Source: Pterobdella sp. o SKG-2022 (taxonomy: Eukaryota; Annelida; Clitellata; Hirudinida; Piscicolidae). From it: a stretch of DNA of 64,000 bases. The position numbers and the translations under genes are program-made. A model generated the notes under the pieces. That model had not been told where the DNA came from. It was given only the letters and a program-made list of their open reading frames with translations, and ran no database searches. The DNA lies in NCBI GenBank assembly GCA_964035795.1, contig OZ038325.1, positions 4,717,163-4,781,162 of the forward strand, in the 5' to 3' direction. Of this stretch, positions 11,422-26,400 are shown piece after piece; within the stretch, counting starts at the first letter, position 1; each line of letters begins with the position of its first letter.

Positions 11422-13180
11422 CTATATGGTAATGCAAAGTTTACAAACTAGCTTTGTTTCAAAATGCTCCATGAAACTGGAATGATCCATATAATAGATT
11501 CATGCAATCACACACACCTGATACTTGTTGAGCGGCATCAGCCAATGGGCAAGCTGATTGGGTATCAAGTGATGAATTTCGACCAATGAGTACACGCTTT
11601 CTTTCCTCACTTTACTTTCTTTATCACTGAAGCCCTGTCAATGAATACAATGATACTAAGGTCCATAGTGTTACATGACAATGCATTAACTATGATGTTC
11701 AACAGCGTTATGTTGACCCTATGGGAAAGTAGGTGCAACGGAAACCAGTATTAACACAAAAATTTATATAAGGATATCCTATCCTGATAGCATTCCATAT
11801 AGACATATGAATAGCATGTTGACATGTTAAAGTTTTAAAACAAAAATGATTATAACGATATATAACGACGTTTCATGTAAACTTTGTTAGTAGTCCTTGT
11901 GTTGTCGACACAGTCAGTCATACAGTCATGATGTTATAAACTTTTTTATATAGTCTACCAACTTGTAAACTTATTAAGAGCGACAAGTACTTTAATATAT
12001 AATTTTTAATAATAAAAGCAATATACTGATATTAATTATATAGTAATAATCCCTTATTAATCGAATTAGACTTGGTATATAAAAATTATATTGAAATAGA
12101 AAAAAAATAAAATATTAACAATGATGGTGGTGAAAGAATTCAATCATCAAATCCAAAGATAACAGGTTGAAACCCGAGTTATAACACAGCACAAAAATTA
12201 AACAATAAAAATAATAGTAATAAAAAAAATCAATAACAAAAATAGTAAAAACAACAGCAATAATAAGAATAATAATAAGACGAGGAACCTTGATGAGGGA
12301 AGGAGCGATGGAGGGCAGCATGGACGTCATAAGGTGCTCATCATGGATCTTCTGCAGCACCAAGTACTGGTACCTGATGGTTTTTTAGTGGTAGTTGTTT
12401 TGTATGCAGCAGAGTTGCACCTCTGCATTGAATAGCCAAGCGAGGAAGTTGGGCTATGCGAAGAAGCGATCAGAGAATAATTTAAATTGAAATAATAAAA
12501 ATAATAATGTTTATAACCATCATCACTATCATTCTTTATCAGCTTTTTTCACAATTTTATGTAGTTAGACGAAGATGTTAATTATAATAATAATAATAAA
12601 AACAACAATAATAATAACCATAAATTTAGTACTCACATAACAGACGCAAACAATTGAAGAATATGATATCAATAAAAGACAAATTTATATCAAAGACACA
12701 AGCAACAGTAACTTCGAATGTTCAATATTAATAAGTTATTATTGTATATACTATTATGATCTTTATCAAGACCACCATCATTAACTCGTTTGTGCCCATT
12801 GATCTCATATGAGATCACTCACATCTAACAGTTTTACTAATTATTGGTTAATATTTATCCAGATCCAATTAATTTTTTTATTAACTAGGGTCATATCTTC
12901 AATATTAAATTCATTTTTCTTGAATTTTCAATTTTAATTTAAATAACTATAATATACTTCTTAGATTATTATTATTACGAATCATTTACATTATAACCAC
13001 CACCACTGCCACCATCACGGTGCCTTATCACCTGAAAGCCAAAGATCTGATATGATCTTGTTGGTAACTCAGGTATGGTTGTATGGCACAAATGAGGGGC
13101 ATGCTGGATTCATTGGATGGTAGCACTTCTATCAACTTCATGCATGTGTAATGACTCTCGTGTACCTGTGTGTGTGTGAT

Positions 13181-13214
<34 letters not shown>

Positions 13215-16200
13215 TGTATGTGTGTGATTATGTGAAGCATTGAAACATAAAATACCTTATTATCATTCAAGTCAAAACTCATCTCAGCCAATTTTGTGAA
13301 CACAATCTGGAATTGAAAGATAAAAGCTGATGAAGAACATCAATGATGTGGGTTGTAATAACGAGGGCCTCAGCATTGATCAACAAACCATTGTGTTGAT
13401 TATAGTACATGAAAACTGTTTAAAATACTTCAATATTAATACATGCTGTTAAATTTTCTTGATTTTTTCATAGAATGAGAAAGATTTTAGATAAATTAAC
13501 TTTAAAAAAAACAAAAATTTTCGACAAACTCAACTTTGTCATAATTCATTAGCATCTTCCTCATTCTATGAAGAAAAAAATCAAAAAGATATATAAGATG
13601 TCTTTAAAAAATTATTTTAAATAAAAATAAAGATAATATTAATTGAGACAGATAATTAAAAAGATAATAACTATAATGGCTAACTGAATAAAACTAAACA
13701 AGAAACACAGGTGTTTTATATAAATATATTAAATAATGACATTAACCCTAATATATTATACTGCTGTACATGCCCCAATAACGAAATTCATTATAAAGAT
13801 ATCTAAAGCACAATAGACTCCATAGCCACCTGTATATCCTCGAGCAAGCGATGAGGGTGGTGCTTGGCCAGCTCCACTATGACCCTCATTGATAACACAC
13901 GGAATGTCTGGTGTGGTATGATTTATCTATACACCTAGGAGTATTATTATTATTATTCGTTTAACGTCTTTTGTGTCATAGCATGAGGTTAGACCATATG
14001 CATGATTTCACTTTATATTTATGGGTGGCATGATTTCTTTATATATTTTGTAGCAGAAGCCTACTAAATATAAGATGGAAATGACAAAGCATCTATAAGT
14101 TTAATAAACATTAACTAACAAAAACCCATAACGATTATTTTTCCCTCTCTAAATACTTCTTAACAATGAAAGACTGACATCATTGGGGTGGGTGAGGTAG
14201 TCAATGAGGAGGAGAAGAATGGTCTTAAAGTGGTACATCCACACCTCAGTATTGTCCTCGTCTGCTGCCACCAGCTTCAACTGCGCCATCTTCAGTATGC
14301 CCACTATGCCTTCCCTGATGGTGGTTTGATCAGTATAAATAAAATAATAATAATAATAAAAGCAGTGAGAATAAAAATAATTATTATTAGCCTAATCATT
14401 ATAATGAAAATGCAGAGGCCTTTTTATGATTAAGGTGGTTTATTTAAAGTATTTCAAAACAAAAATCAATATCTGATGCCACCCACCTCTTTTCAGCTAG
14501 TATCTGTATGATCTCATCAATCTCATCCACAGAGTAGAAGGAATCTTCGGTGTTGTGGCGGTCACTGTTTTTTGAGTGGTCACCTTCCCCTCTAAAGCAA
14601 CTCTCATTCAGCTTGTCAATTTCAAGTATGCAGTGCGAAACAGTGTCACGGGTGAGATTGTCATTGTTATTTACATCAATATTATCATAATTGTTATTCT
14701 CAACATGAGCATCATGTGTGAAAGGATCAGGTAAGTGAGGAGTGTAGAGAAGATCATTAGGAGGTGTGTGGAAGGTGTCAGGTTGAGATGGGTCAAAGGG
14801 ATCGAGCATGTTGTCTTGGTGGTTGAAGAGAAGGTCCCCGAGATCGTTGTAGTTTTGTGATGAATCATTGCACAAAATGCTGTCAGTCTCTTTGAAAATA
14901 TTGTCTTTAAAGGTTTCATTGAAACAGATGCCATCATTACTTTTGTCTATTGTCTTTCTTCCATCGTCCCATTTACAAGAGTCCTGGTCGACTTTGTTGT
15001 GACTACTCGAATTCAATGGAGACCCATGAACGTTTTTATCGGTGCAGTTGTTGTTTTTTAAATCGTCTATAGCGTAATTTCTACTGTCGTATTGGAGTGG
15101 ATTGATGTTCTCGATATCAGCCTTACTATTATCACTTTGATAATCTCCATCATTGTTGCCATCCACCATTGCACCATTAATATTGCCAGTGTCCAGACTG
15201 CTGCTGCTTATACTATCTAGATCAGATGAGAAGTTATCAAAAGCAAAGGTGTTGTTGGAGCGGTTATCAATGTAGTTGAGGTTGTTGTTGAGAATGTCTG
15301 TCCTTGATGAACCTTCAGACAACCTTCGCCACTGAAGCACTTTGTCTGCAGTTTCCTGTGGATGGTGATAATTTTTGTTGGGTGGAATATTACTACTGTA
15401 GTATAGTTATCATTAGGGTCAGTTTGATATAAACACTACAAAATATAATAAATGCATAATAATAAAATAGAACAACAATGATTAAGAATACAAATAATTA
15501 CAAAACAGGGTTGTTCCATAGAAACAGCAACGGGAATGTGAGATTTAAAAAATGAAAAACAATAAAACTGTTGATTGTGAAAACAAAAACTAATATTCAA
15601 AAAAAAAGAAACACTTGGATTTTAAAAAAAATTTTTTTATTGACATATATTTCATTCTTTTTTATCGACATATATTTCATTCTTTTTTATCGACATATAT
15701 TTCAAACTATACCAAATAATAAGACACAACTCAACTTTAAAAGTTTTCTCATCTTTTATAATTCTTAAATTTGTCATAATCATGAAAATAATGTTAAATG
15801 AAATAACCATGATACAATCATAATTATTATTATAAATGGATTCTAGCTAGCACATATCAAAATCTATTATGAACATAAAATAAAGCATCTATCATGCAAA
15901 AGGGCGCTATTGGAACCTGGAATGTAGAGGGAACTTTACTGAGACACGCTTGTAGTTGTTGTGGATTCAAGTGACGTAATTGCAACAACACCAGCTTGCT
16001 AGCCTATGAGTGTTAGTTTGTTATTTATGACTTCTGTTGGCATTCAAAGTGGCTTTTTTAAAACTGAAACTCAACAACAACATAGACAAAAATCCCACCT
16101 TTCTGACTCGGGAACACAGGTGGTCAGTAGACCATGTAATGATGCGTGTGATAAAGAGACCCTGGTTGGCCAGGTCACTGAGGTCCTGAGACACCATCAT

Positions 16201-17424
16201 GCTACTCAGCAGATCATGCAAGTATCCCAGCATCGTCAACTTCTCCTGTGGAGTGCAGTGAATCTGTCTGTCAAGTTTTCTAGCTATCAACTAATCTTAT
16301 CATTCCATCTCTCAATCATTTATCTACTGACCAATCTTTTTATCTTTCTTTATACCTCAATTTTTCCTAACAATCAGTCAATCAAACCCAGCATATATCA
16401 TCTACAATCTATCTAGTTATCAAGAAAATCTCTTAATCTATCGATCATTTAATGAATGACTCAATCAGATTCATCAAACATCTGATCTGCACGTATGAAC
16501 ACCACACATCTGATCTGCATGTAGCAACATCACACATCTGATCTGCACGTAGCAACATCAAGACTCACGACAGGAGAGGCATCGTGCATGTTGTACACCA
16601 CCTCATTACACAGAGCCTTGAACTGCAACTCTGGACAGCTGTTCACCCTGCAGACGGTGATGAAAACTTGGATGATTCAACACAGCATTGAATCTATGAC
16701 ATTTTAGTGTTTTTACTAGTGCCGTGTGAACTGGCGTTATTGTTGTTATCGTTATAAAAATATTTAATGCGTCTTGCTCTGGTAAGACAAAAATTTACAC
16801 TAAGCTATATTAGACATAAAAAAAACTATCACACCCACTAACAAGCACAAGCCCATAACATAAACCATCTTATTGGCTTATGAGCCAAACAAAATGATTG
16901 CCACCAAAGTAATACCGCAGCAAACAAACAGATGTGACACACCTAAAGAGCACAAGAGCATCCCTAACTGAAGAGTTACCTGCCGATGTTGACAACCTTT
17001 TGAGCAACACAGGCACACATGACGGCATCCATGTGCCTGTGATGGTGGGTGGTTGTATGAAGAGCAACACATCGAGAATGAAGTTCCGATACAAAAACAA
17101 ACCCCCATACAACACCAACTAAACAACTGACACAAGACTAAAATAGTCAACATATCAATCATTAAATCAACACAAAAACAACTGACATAACCCAAGCAAC
17201 AAAACGACAAATTAGAAAGGTACCAAGGAGATGTTTGTGGAGGGATACGAAGAAGGGTAGAGTGGAGAGTAAGTGGTTGACTACATTGTCGTTGTTGTCG
17301 AACATCAGTCTTCCTAAAGAATTCTTTGCTGAGTGCAGATCTGTGTTGCTGTGGAATATTATGAAATAGATAAAAAGATAGGTTGTAAATAGATAAATAA
17401 ATGAATAGACAGATAGGTAGATAA

Positions 17425-17476
<52 letters not shown>

Positions 17477-20400
17477 ATAGATACAGACTTGAGCTTCTTT
17501 CCAGCCATGAACATCTGCTTGAGTTGTTGCAGGGATGCAATCCTCTCTGTCGCCAGCGATGACGTCAGTCTGCCTATGACTGCTGAGACTGCCTATGTTG
17601 AAGTTGCAAATACTACTACTACAAATAATGATAATAATATAAACTAATATCATTATGGAAATAATCAATCATAATAATAATAATGGTAACCAATAAAAGA
17701 CTTATTGACTGATTGAAGACTTATCTAATACAATTCAGACTACTTTCCCAAAACCTCAGAAAGAATGGTCTCTTGCACAGGTGTTTTGTTGCTGACCCTA
17801 GGAGGGATCTTCGACTGAGGTGGTGCTCCAGCTAGTGTGGGTAGGTGGGTGATGTGGGTTGATGGGTAGGTGATGGAGATGATTCAGTGATATGAGTGGA
17901 TTTATATGGTGCTTCAAAATGGCAGAAATTTTAACGCGACATGATGGTTCAACAGTGAAACGGGAATTAAATTTTCAAGTATAAATACATATTCCCCTAC
18001 AGTGTTCAACATACCATTAATAATGTTGAATCGAACATCTAACAAACACCACCCACAAAAGCACCTTTATCGTTGGATTTGGCCACTCTACCAGGCATGG
18101 TGTAGTGGTGTGAGGTACTGATGTTCTTGAAGTAGTTGTCAGGCAGTTGAGGAGTCTTGAGTGGTTTGAAGAGGGGGATGTGTGAGGGGGAGACTGCTCT
18201 GCTCGATGCTGAGTGGTTTTGTTGTTTTTGTTATCACTTTTATCCTTACTATTTTATTTTTTTTATCAATTTATTTTTTACATCATTAAGATTTTGAAAT
18301 TGTTTATTTTTAGACGTGGTGCCATGTTAACATAACATCCTAAACGAGAATGATGGCCCTTGTAATTATAATGATTATCATTAATGAATCGAATAATAGA
18401 TTAAATATAAGCTAACGAGATGATGATGTGCTTCTGAGCTTTGAAGAGGCTGTTAAAGATTGATCAATTGATTAAGTAAAAAAAAAACAACCAATTGATA
18501 AGCCAATCAAAAAATATACGATCAATCAGCAAAACCAGAGCTTTTAAAGATTTTTCCATATAAGATCATACCTTTGCATGAATACTCATTTATAAAAGCA
18601 TACGAACGACCGAAAAAACTACACACACATACAAACGACAGACAAAAGCACACAACAGATATTCACCATTGGGCATCTTGGGCGTGTACTTGATGTTGCC
18701 GGTAGTTTTGTTTTTTGAGTAACTTATTGTGTTGTTGAGTTTATTGTTGCTTGAGTTGTTGTAAAGGTTTTTGGTTTTGGTATTAGTGGTTGTGTGGAGA
18801 GGGTTATGTAGGGTGGTGTTGAGAGGGATGTGGAGGGTGTTGTTGAAATTGATGGATGACTTGGAAATTTTGCTTAAGTTCGTAGTGCTGTTGCCTTTAA
18901 AAGTAACATTTGATGTCAAATAAATGGCATGTATGTGTACAAAAGCATGCATAATAACATGAAATATCATACACACATAATTGAACACCCACAAAAAAAA
19001 CCTAAAAATACACACAAACACGAATATAAAAATTAGCGCAAACACACACACACACACACACAAACACACGCACACACAACAGACTAGGAGCGATGGATGT
19101 GTTGCGACTAGGCATGGTGATGGCACCACTACTGCGACCACTGCTGACGCTGCGTCGTCCCCTGGTCGAGGCTGAAGAGTAGCGGCTCTTGTGGGTGGTG
19201 TTGCGGGGCTCTACTGCCACCTCTGTCAGCTCTGCATGGGGTGGGAAATAACAATATTATTTCAAAATATTAATGAAGAGATGGGTTTAATATGAAGAGA
19301 TTACAAAAGTTGGGGTTGATCAGCTTAAAACGATGAATGAAGAGAATGTTATGGTCGTTTTTTGCATGATGTTGTAACCATCGCAAGAAAACATAAACCC
19401 GTGAAATTGAAACTCATAATTTAGTAATCACAAAAAAAACTACCAAACTCTTCTCACATCATCAAAAAGTGCATCACTTGATGATGTGAGAAGAGTTTGC
19501 TGATAACAGATTAGATGCTGTTATTTCTCAATGATAACATAAAACAAGTAGTGTTAATGACATAGAATAGCTTAAATCAAATAGTAAGGTCAACAAACAC
19601 AAAGTATTTATTCAAAATAAGACAGCTTTTCGTAGGATTAACTTAATTTATCAAGGGATAGACTTACAGAAAGCTTTGTGGCATTTTTTGAATAAATACT
19701 TTGAGTTTGTTGACCTTAATAAGTATTGTTACTTATCAATGATAACAACTGGTGTTACTTTTAACAGTGATGGATTTCTTAGGAGCCTTATCCTGCGACC
19801 TGCTGTGGATCACATCAATGTTGCAAATGGCACATGCTTTCAATGCTATTATGACAATTCAATGTGGTCTTGGAACTCAGTGGGTGAAAAAGCACTTGAA
19901 TGAAATTTCTTCTTTATTTGAAACTTTTATATTTTTCAAAACTACTATAACTATTGCTATTATTATAATTAATACTATTAAGTGACGTCATGAAAAATTG
20001 TAACTGCCTATAACAAGCAATGACATAAGTTGAAAGCCATTAAAACCAACCCTCTATCACGAGGGCGTTCCTTGCTGTTTGACCTAGCTGATGCCCTTCA
20101 AAATTATTTAATTTACATAATATGAGTGATGTTATGATCATGATGACAGTAGTAATGACGATGACGATATTTATAATAATGATGATGATATTGATGGTGA
20201 CTGGGCGAATGGATTCAACCTTCACGATTGGTGCCTAATGGACAAGGAAGTTTTCCTTGGCAAAAAAGAATCCAAAACTGTACTGAGAAAACCGTTGGGT
20301 ACTACAACGGGAAAACAGTGCAGTAAAAACAGGGGTATGGAATTAGCCAACCATCTCCTTAAAATTTTGGCGAACCCGACTTTGGGAATTTCAAACAGAT

Positions 20401-23400
20401 GTAAACAATACGAACTACAGTATATCAACAACCAACAACAATATCTCATCAACCGACTGCAAAAACAACATTTCAATAACCAAAAACAACATCAACAAAA
20501 TTTTAGTAAACGACAACAACAACATCTCAACAAGCAAAAATAACGACATTTTTATGACAGACATCATCAACACAATCTAAACAATCAAAAACAACGAAAA
20601 CAATGCTTTGGGGACCGTCGAATACAACAACATTCCAGAAACCGACATCTACTACAACAACAACATCTCATATATATTTGTTTACACCCACTACGACAAC
20701 ATCTCAACAACCGACGTCTACAGCAACACCTACAACGACGCGAATCATTTCCTGTCTCGGAGAATAGTGCACAAGAAAATCTAGGATTCATCAACCACAA
20801 CTATAACGACAACCATTCCACGTCACAACACAACAACACAACGAAGTCATGTAACAACACTGCATCATCATCTGATAACATTACCATGTCACCAAACTAC
20901 AACACCACGTCATTCTACAACAAAACCACATCACCACACGACACTACCTTAGGAGGTTTTGAATCGGCGAGGGCACGAAAAACCTGGTTGGAATGGAGAT
21001 TACGCAATATCAAAAAGAACCCAGGACCACAACAAGGAAGAAGCAGGAGAAGATACAAGAGACGTGTGAAGAGAATAGAAGAGAAAAACATAGACAGGAT
21101 AAAAATGTGGCAAGGCAAGGAACTGAAAATTGGTACTTGGAATGTGCAACGAGCCAACCTGACAGGGAGTCGTTTCGGCTTCATCACCCAAAAGAGCATA
21201 AAAGAAGACTGGGATTTGGGGTTGGTTACAGAAATAAATGCGCGTTCAGAGGGCCTGCGTGAGTATCATCACCAGAAGAGAGATCGCTTCCTGGTTCACT
21301 CGAAAAAGGTTGGAATGTTGATGAACCTAGATGCTTCCAACATCTGGAAAAAGCAAGAAAGAAAAAAGTTGATCACTGACAGATTGGTCTTGGTGAAGAT
21401 AGATAATGTTAATTACATATCAACTTACTTTCCGGTACAAGGGTCAGAAGGTTACGAGCAGACTCTTCAAGAGATACGCAACACCCTAGAAACAATCACC
21501 CACAGCCAAGCAAAGAACGAAGTGGTTATCATTGGTGGAGATTTTAACGAGCAAATTGGTACAGGGAATGAGAACAATGGAAACCAGGGAATGTCTACCA
21601 CCAATCAACAGGGTCGGAAACTCCTAGACTGGTTAGCAGAGAACGATCTATGCTGGATGAATTCTTTCTATACTCACTCCGGAAGAGGAACGTGGAGACA
21701 TCCAGGCTTAGGACAGTGGTATGAACTGGACGGTTTCGTTACGCGCACCAACCACCGTCACGGAGTGTTCAAGAGAGTATAGACTGGCAACCACCAAGGA
21801 TTATCTGACCACAACCCTAAGTTAGCGTACCTAAATGAGGGTTTCAAAAAGAGGTAAGAAGAGAAAACAAAAAATATCAGAAAGACGCCGAGAAGATCAA
21901 ACATTGCCTGGGAAGAACTGTGGAATAAAGACAAGAGAAATGATTTCAAGATGAAGACGGGGAATATCGAAATACTGCAGACTGGCAATGTTTTCAAGGC
22001 CTGGAAAAAGGTGAAAAAGGAAGTGGTGCGTACGGCAGAACAAGTTTGTGGTATAAAGAAGAGACAAACCAATGATTGGCTGGCGGGTCACATGGAGGAG
22101 CTCCAGAAACTGATAGAGGAGCGAAAAGAAGCCTTAAGAGTCCGTAACAAGCAAAAACGGCTGTATAATATGAATCAGTCTATGAGAAATGAACAGGCAT
22201 TCAACTACGCTGTAGAGCACCTTAAGACAGTGAGGAATCGACACCGACGATGTCTCAGAGCATGGGAAAACCAGTGGTGGCAAAACATGGCGATGGAATG
22301 TAGAGAGGCCCAGCTCAAAGGCAACATCGGTCAGATGTATAGCATTCTGGGCCGACTACAGCTGCGTGGGACGAACCAGAACAACAGCAAAAGCTCCCAC
22401 CTGTTCAGCGAAGAAGTGTTCAAAGAACACTTGGAGGCTATACACAAGGATCGTTTCGAGAACTCCGAAGAAGAGATGGTTGAAGCAGTAAACAAGTGTG
22501 TGAGACCGCAGGATAATGAAATATTAGAAGAGGCGAATACCGAGCTCACACGTAACCCGACCAATGCTGAAATCGAACTCACTTTAAGAGAAATGCGGGA
22601 TGGAGCTCCTGAGAACGACGGTATGCACTTGAGATACATCAATTAAGAGCAAGCTATATGAGGTAATAAAGGGTATGTATAAACACCGCGCATGGAAATG
22701 GAATGAAACGATGAAGTCTGGCAACATACTCCCTCTATTCAAGAAAGGTGACAGACGAGATAAAAATAAATACCGAGGTATTTGTCTCTTACCTTTCACG
22801 AGCAGAGTACTGGCAAAAATAATGGCAAAGAGACTGGGCTGAGAAGGTGGGAGTATTGGATGAGAATCAAGCAGGATTTCGACAGAATCGATCAACAGCT
22901 GACGTGACACAGATCTTCATACGACTTCAGGAAGACGAATTAAAGCTCCAGACCTGCGTGGGTGACCGCATGAGCGAGACTGAAATCAGGATAGTCCTAT
23001 TGGATCTAAGGAAAGCATATCCAAGAGTCAATAAACCCATACTGTGGAGGCTGCTAAAACATTACAACATGCCTGACTCGTTCATTGACAAACTGAAGGA
23101 TCTTCACGAGTTTACTGCATACAAGGTGAAAGGCAGCACATCAAATAGCAGCACCTTCTACCCCCAGAGAGGCCTTCGTGAAGGTTGTGCATCCTCACCG
23201 ATACTTTTGAATATTTATCACCAAGCACCAATCAGGACAGACCAACAGAAGAGAGAGGAAGCGGCGAAGTTAAGACGCCAAGAGGCTGGAGTGAAGTGGT
23301 CATGGAGATCCGGACATGAGTTTCCCCCCACAACAAAACGTAAACAAGTACTCTAAAGAAAACAACACAATGTACCTCACGGAGTCGCTATTCGCAGATG

Positions 23401-26400
23401 ACACCTCAGTGATTGGAAAAGCGCGCGAGATAGATGAGGCGACCCAGGTTATGAAGGAAAGTTTAGCGTTGTTTGAGGAGAGAACGAATGATGCTAAGGA
23501 GGAAAGAGCCATGTTAGGAACAATGGAAGCAAACAACATCAGAATGCTCGGAGTATACCTCGGTAGAAAAGAGGTCATTTCCCAACGATTGAGAAGAAGG
23601 GCACTGATTTTTGCTAGGATTAGGAAGCGTTTCACTAAAATTCGACTAAGAGAACACAGGCTTTAGTACTGGATACATGTGTAGAGAGCACTATGCTTTT
23701 CAACTGTAATACAAGACCGTTCTACAAGTCAGATGTGAAACAACTGCAGAAAGCAATGGACAGGAGGTATAGATTGATATGGGGTAGTGGTAACGAGGAG
23801 CCGTTAAAAGAAATGGAGGAGAAACATGTGAACATGTGGGACGTAAGACGCCAACTTGGAGAAGAAAGCATCCATACTGAAATAGAAATAGCTCACCTCA
23901 GGCGCATAGACCATGTTTTGCGTCTACCCGACGACAGATTGGTAAAGAGAATGGTACTAGGTTGGAATGCCGAACTAGAGGGTCTCACAAAAGCAAGGAG
24001 AAGACAACAGATGACACTCAGCTACTGGAACTCCGAGGTCAACAATCGAAGGAAGTGGCTGAAAATATACGAATGTCAGCAAGGACACCAGAACCAGAAT
24101 AGTGTAAATCGACGTCTACCTGGCAGAGAAATACTACACGTGCCTGTGACACATTCAAACATTGAATTCACATGTGAGGCAGAAGAGTGTGGCAAAACTT
24201 GCAAAAGCAAAGCAGGTCTGGCGATACATAAGAAAAGAATGCACAAGATGATGCAAACGCCAATTGAAATAACCTGTGCACACAGTCGAAGAATTTTCAA
24301 CCAAGAAGCGACTTGGAAAAATTATCAAAAAACGTGTAAGGGAGAAGAGGTCGATGGCAAGAGGTTCAAATGTGGAGTGTGTGGGCTCTGGAGAAATAAG
24401 GCAAATCGGGCTATACACATGAGAACACATAACAATACACCAGTACACCAAAACACACCTACACCAGCAAGAACATACAGAAACAAAACAAAGCAATGCC
24501 AAAACTGTCAACGTATACTGTCAGCCACGAACATGGCTAGACATATGCAAATATGCCAATAACCTTCCTAAGTCGGGTCTCTCATGCTTCTTAATGATGC
24601 GATAAAAGAGAATACAAAACAAGATATTGATGGTAATGATGACAATGATGATGATGATGATAATATTGATGATAATAAAAATGGTGATGACACAGGAACT
24701 AACATGGACGAGGGTCGACTGGAGGGCAGTGAGCTGGTGCTTGTGGATGTGCTAACAGGGTGCTGCGTGATGGTAGTGATGATGATGATGGTAGTGATGA
24801 TGATGATGGTGGTGATGGTGGTGATGATGATGATGGTGGTGATGATGATGATGGTGTTGATGATGATGATGGCGGTGATGATGATGATGGTGGTGATGAT
24901 GAAAATGATGGTGGTAAAGATGAAAATCGAAATAATGTAAACTAATAAAATAATTTAAACTTGATCATGAAATTTTGATAAACTTTGAGTTTTCATTTGA
25001 AACATTTATTTTGAGCATAAGAAATCTTAAAATAATTAAACACACAAAGACCACAACCTGGGAATCACTGAGATGTTTCTTCTGGGTGAAGTCCAGAGAG
25101 GCGAAGACTTGTTGAGCCTGTGTTGGGAAGTTCTCCTCAAAGTTCCAATATGCTCTGGTGAGTGAGTAATCAAGTTATTATCATTCCCAACACCATTCTC
25201 ATTATTTCTATCATTATCAGTATTATCAAAAGCATTAGTATTATTATCATTCTCCATCATCACATATGGTAAGCTCAAGAATATGAATAACAAAACAAAA
25301 ATTTGTAATTAGGAATATATTTTTATAATGATGATGATGACTATAAAATGGGATGAAGAAAAAAAATTATTACATTGTCATCTAACAATGTTTAAAAGTA
25401 CTTTATCATTGTTTCAGAATATTTTACTTAGTTTATGAGAAATTGAAAAACTTAACCAAGCAAACTTTTTCATTTCAATAAATTAAGAATAATAAATCTT
25501 AAAAGAGCTCTACAAAGATGATAAACGATCATATAAACAATCTCAAGAGCTCAACAGCACCACCAACTTTCTCGAGTGAGCTTTGGCCTCCATGTCGGGG
25601 TCATTAATGCCCTTCTTGATGACGTCAGCCAGGCATGTTACTTGTTTCTCAATCATCTGCTGAGGCCAAACTCTGGTCAGCATTTCCACTAACTCGCAAC
25701 ATTGCCTGGGTGGATTAAAAGGGTTTGAAGGATTATTCATGGTGGAAATTAACAAATTAAGACTACATTTTACTTTTTATAATAGTAATCACACGAAAAA
25801 AAAATTTCCCAAATAAAAAGGAAGCCAAACTTTGATGAAAAATATGATTGTCTGAAAAAACACCCCCTGAATCCTAAGCAACCCAAACCTTCACAACGTA
25901 CCCACCTATTAACATTGACTTATAGAAACAACTAAGCACACATACAAACACACACCTCCTGATGAAGACGGCTTTAGAGTTATGTATGTTGGAAGATATG
26001 AAGTTGATGAACTTGGGAAAAGGAGTGTACTGTGAGTGATAGATTAATTATTTTGTTGTAATGTAATAGGTTATCTATAAAGCGCTTTTTCTTATAGATC
26101 AAAGCAATTGTAAAATTGCAGTAAATGTTTTGTAAATGAAATAAATCTGGTAACCCTCAGTATATTGGAGATTGAACCGGATTCAAAATCTTGGTATCTA
26201 TCTATCTATATAGCTAAAGCGCTTGCTACAAAGTTTTAATGTAGCAAAAACACACTGTAGAACAGGTGCTAATTGTCAGCTATTGCGGGATCGAACCCGA
26301 TAACTTTAAATAATTAGTCTAATGCTCTACCGCTGAGCTATATTGTTGGATGATAATACAATTTGATTCAATCTTAAATCAAATAAAAAGATTTAATACA

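Noticed and set aside
16878..17668. Minus-strand ORFs rich in Tyr/Leu/Ile
   Set aside because: Produced by the TAGA microsatellite read through exon and intron; the CLASP frame differs.
24584..24945. Met-rich or Asp-rich ORF
   Set aside because: Translation of the GAT/GGT minisatellite; no other coding signal.
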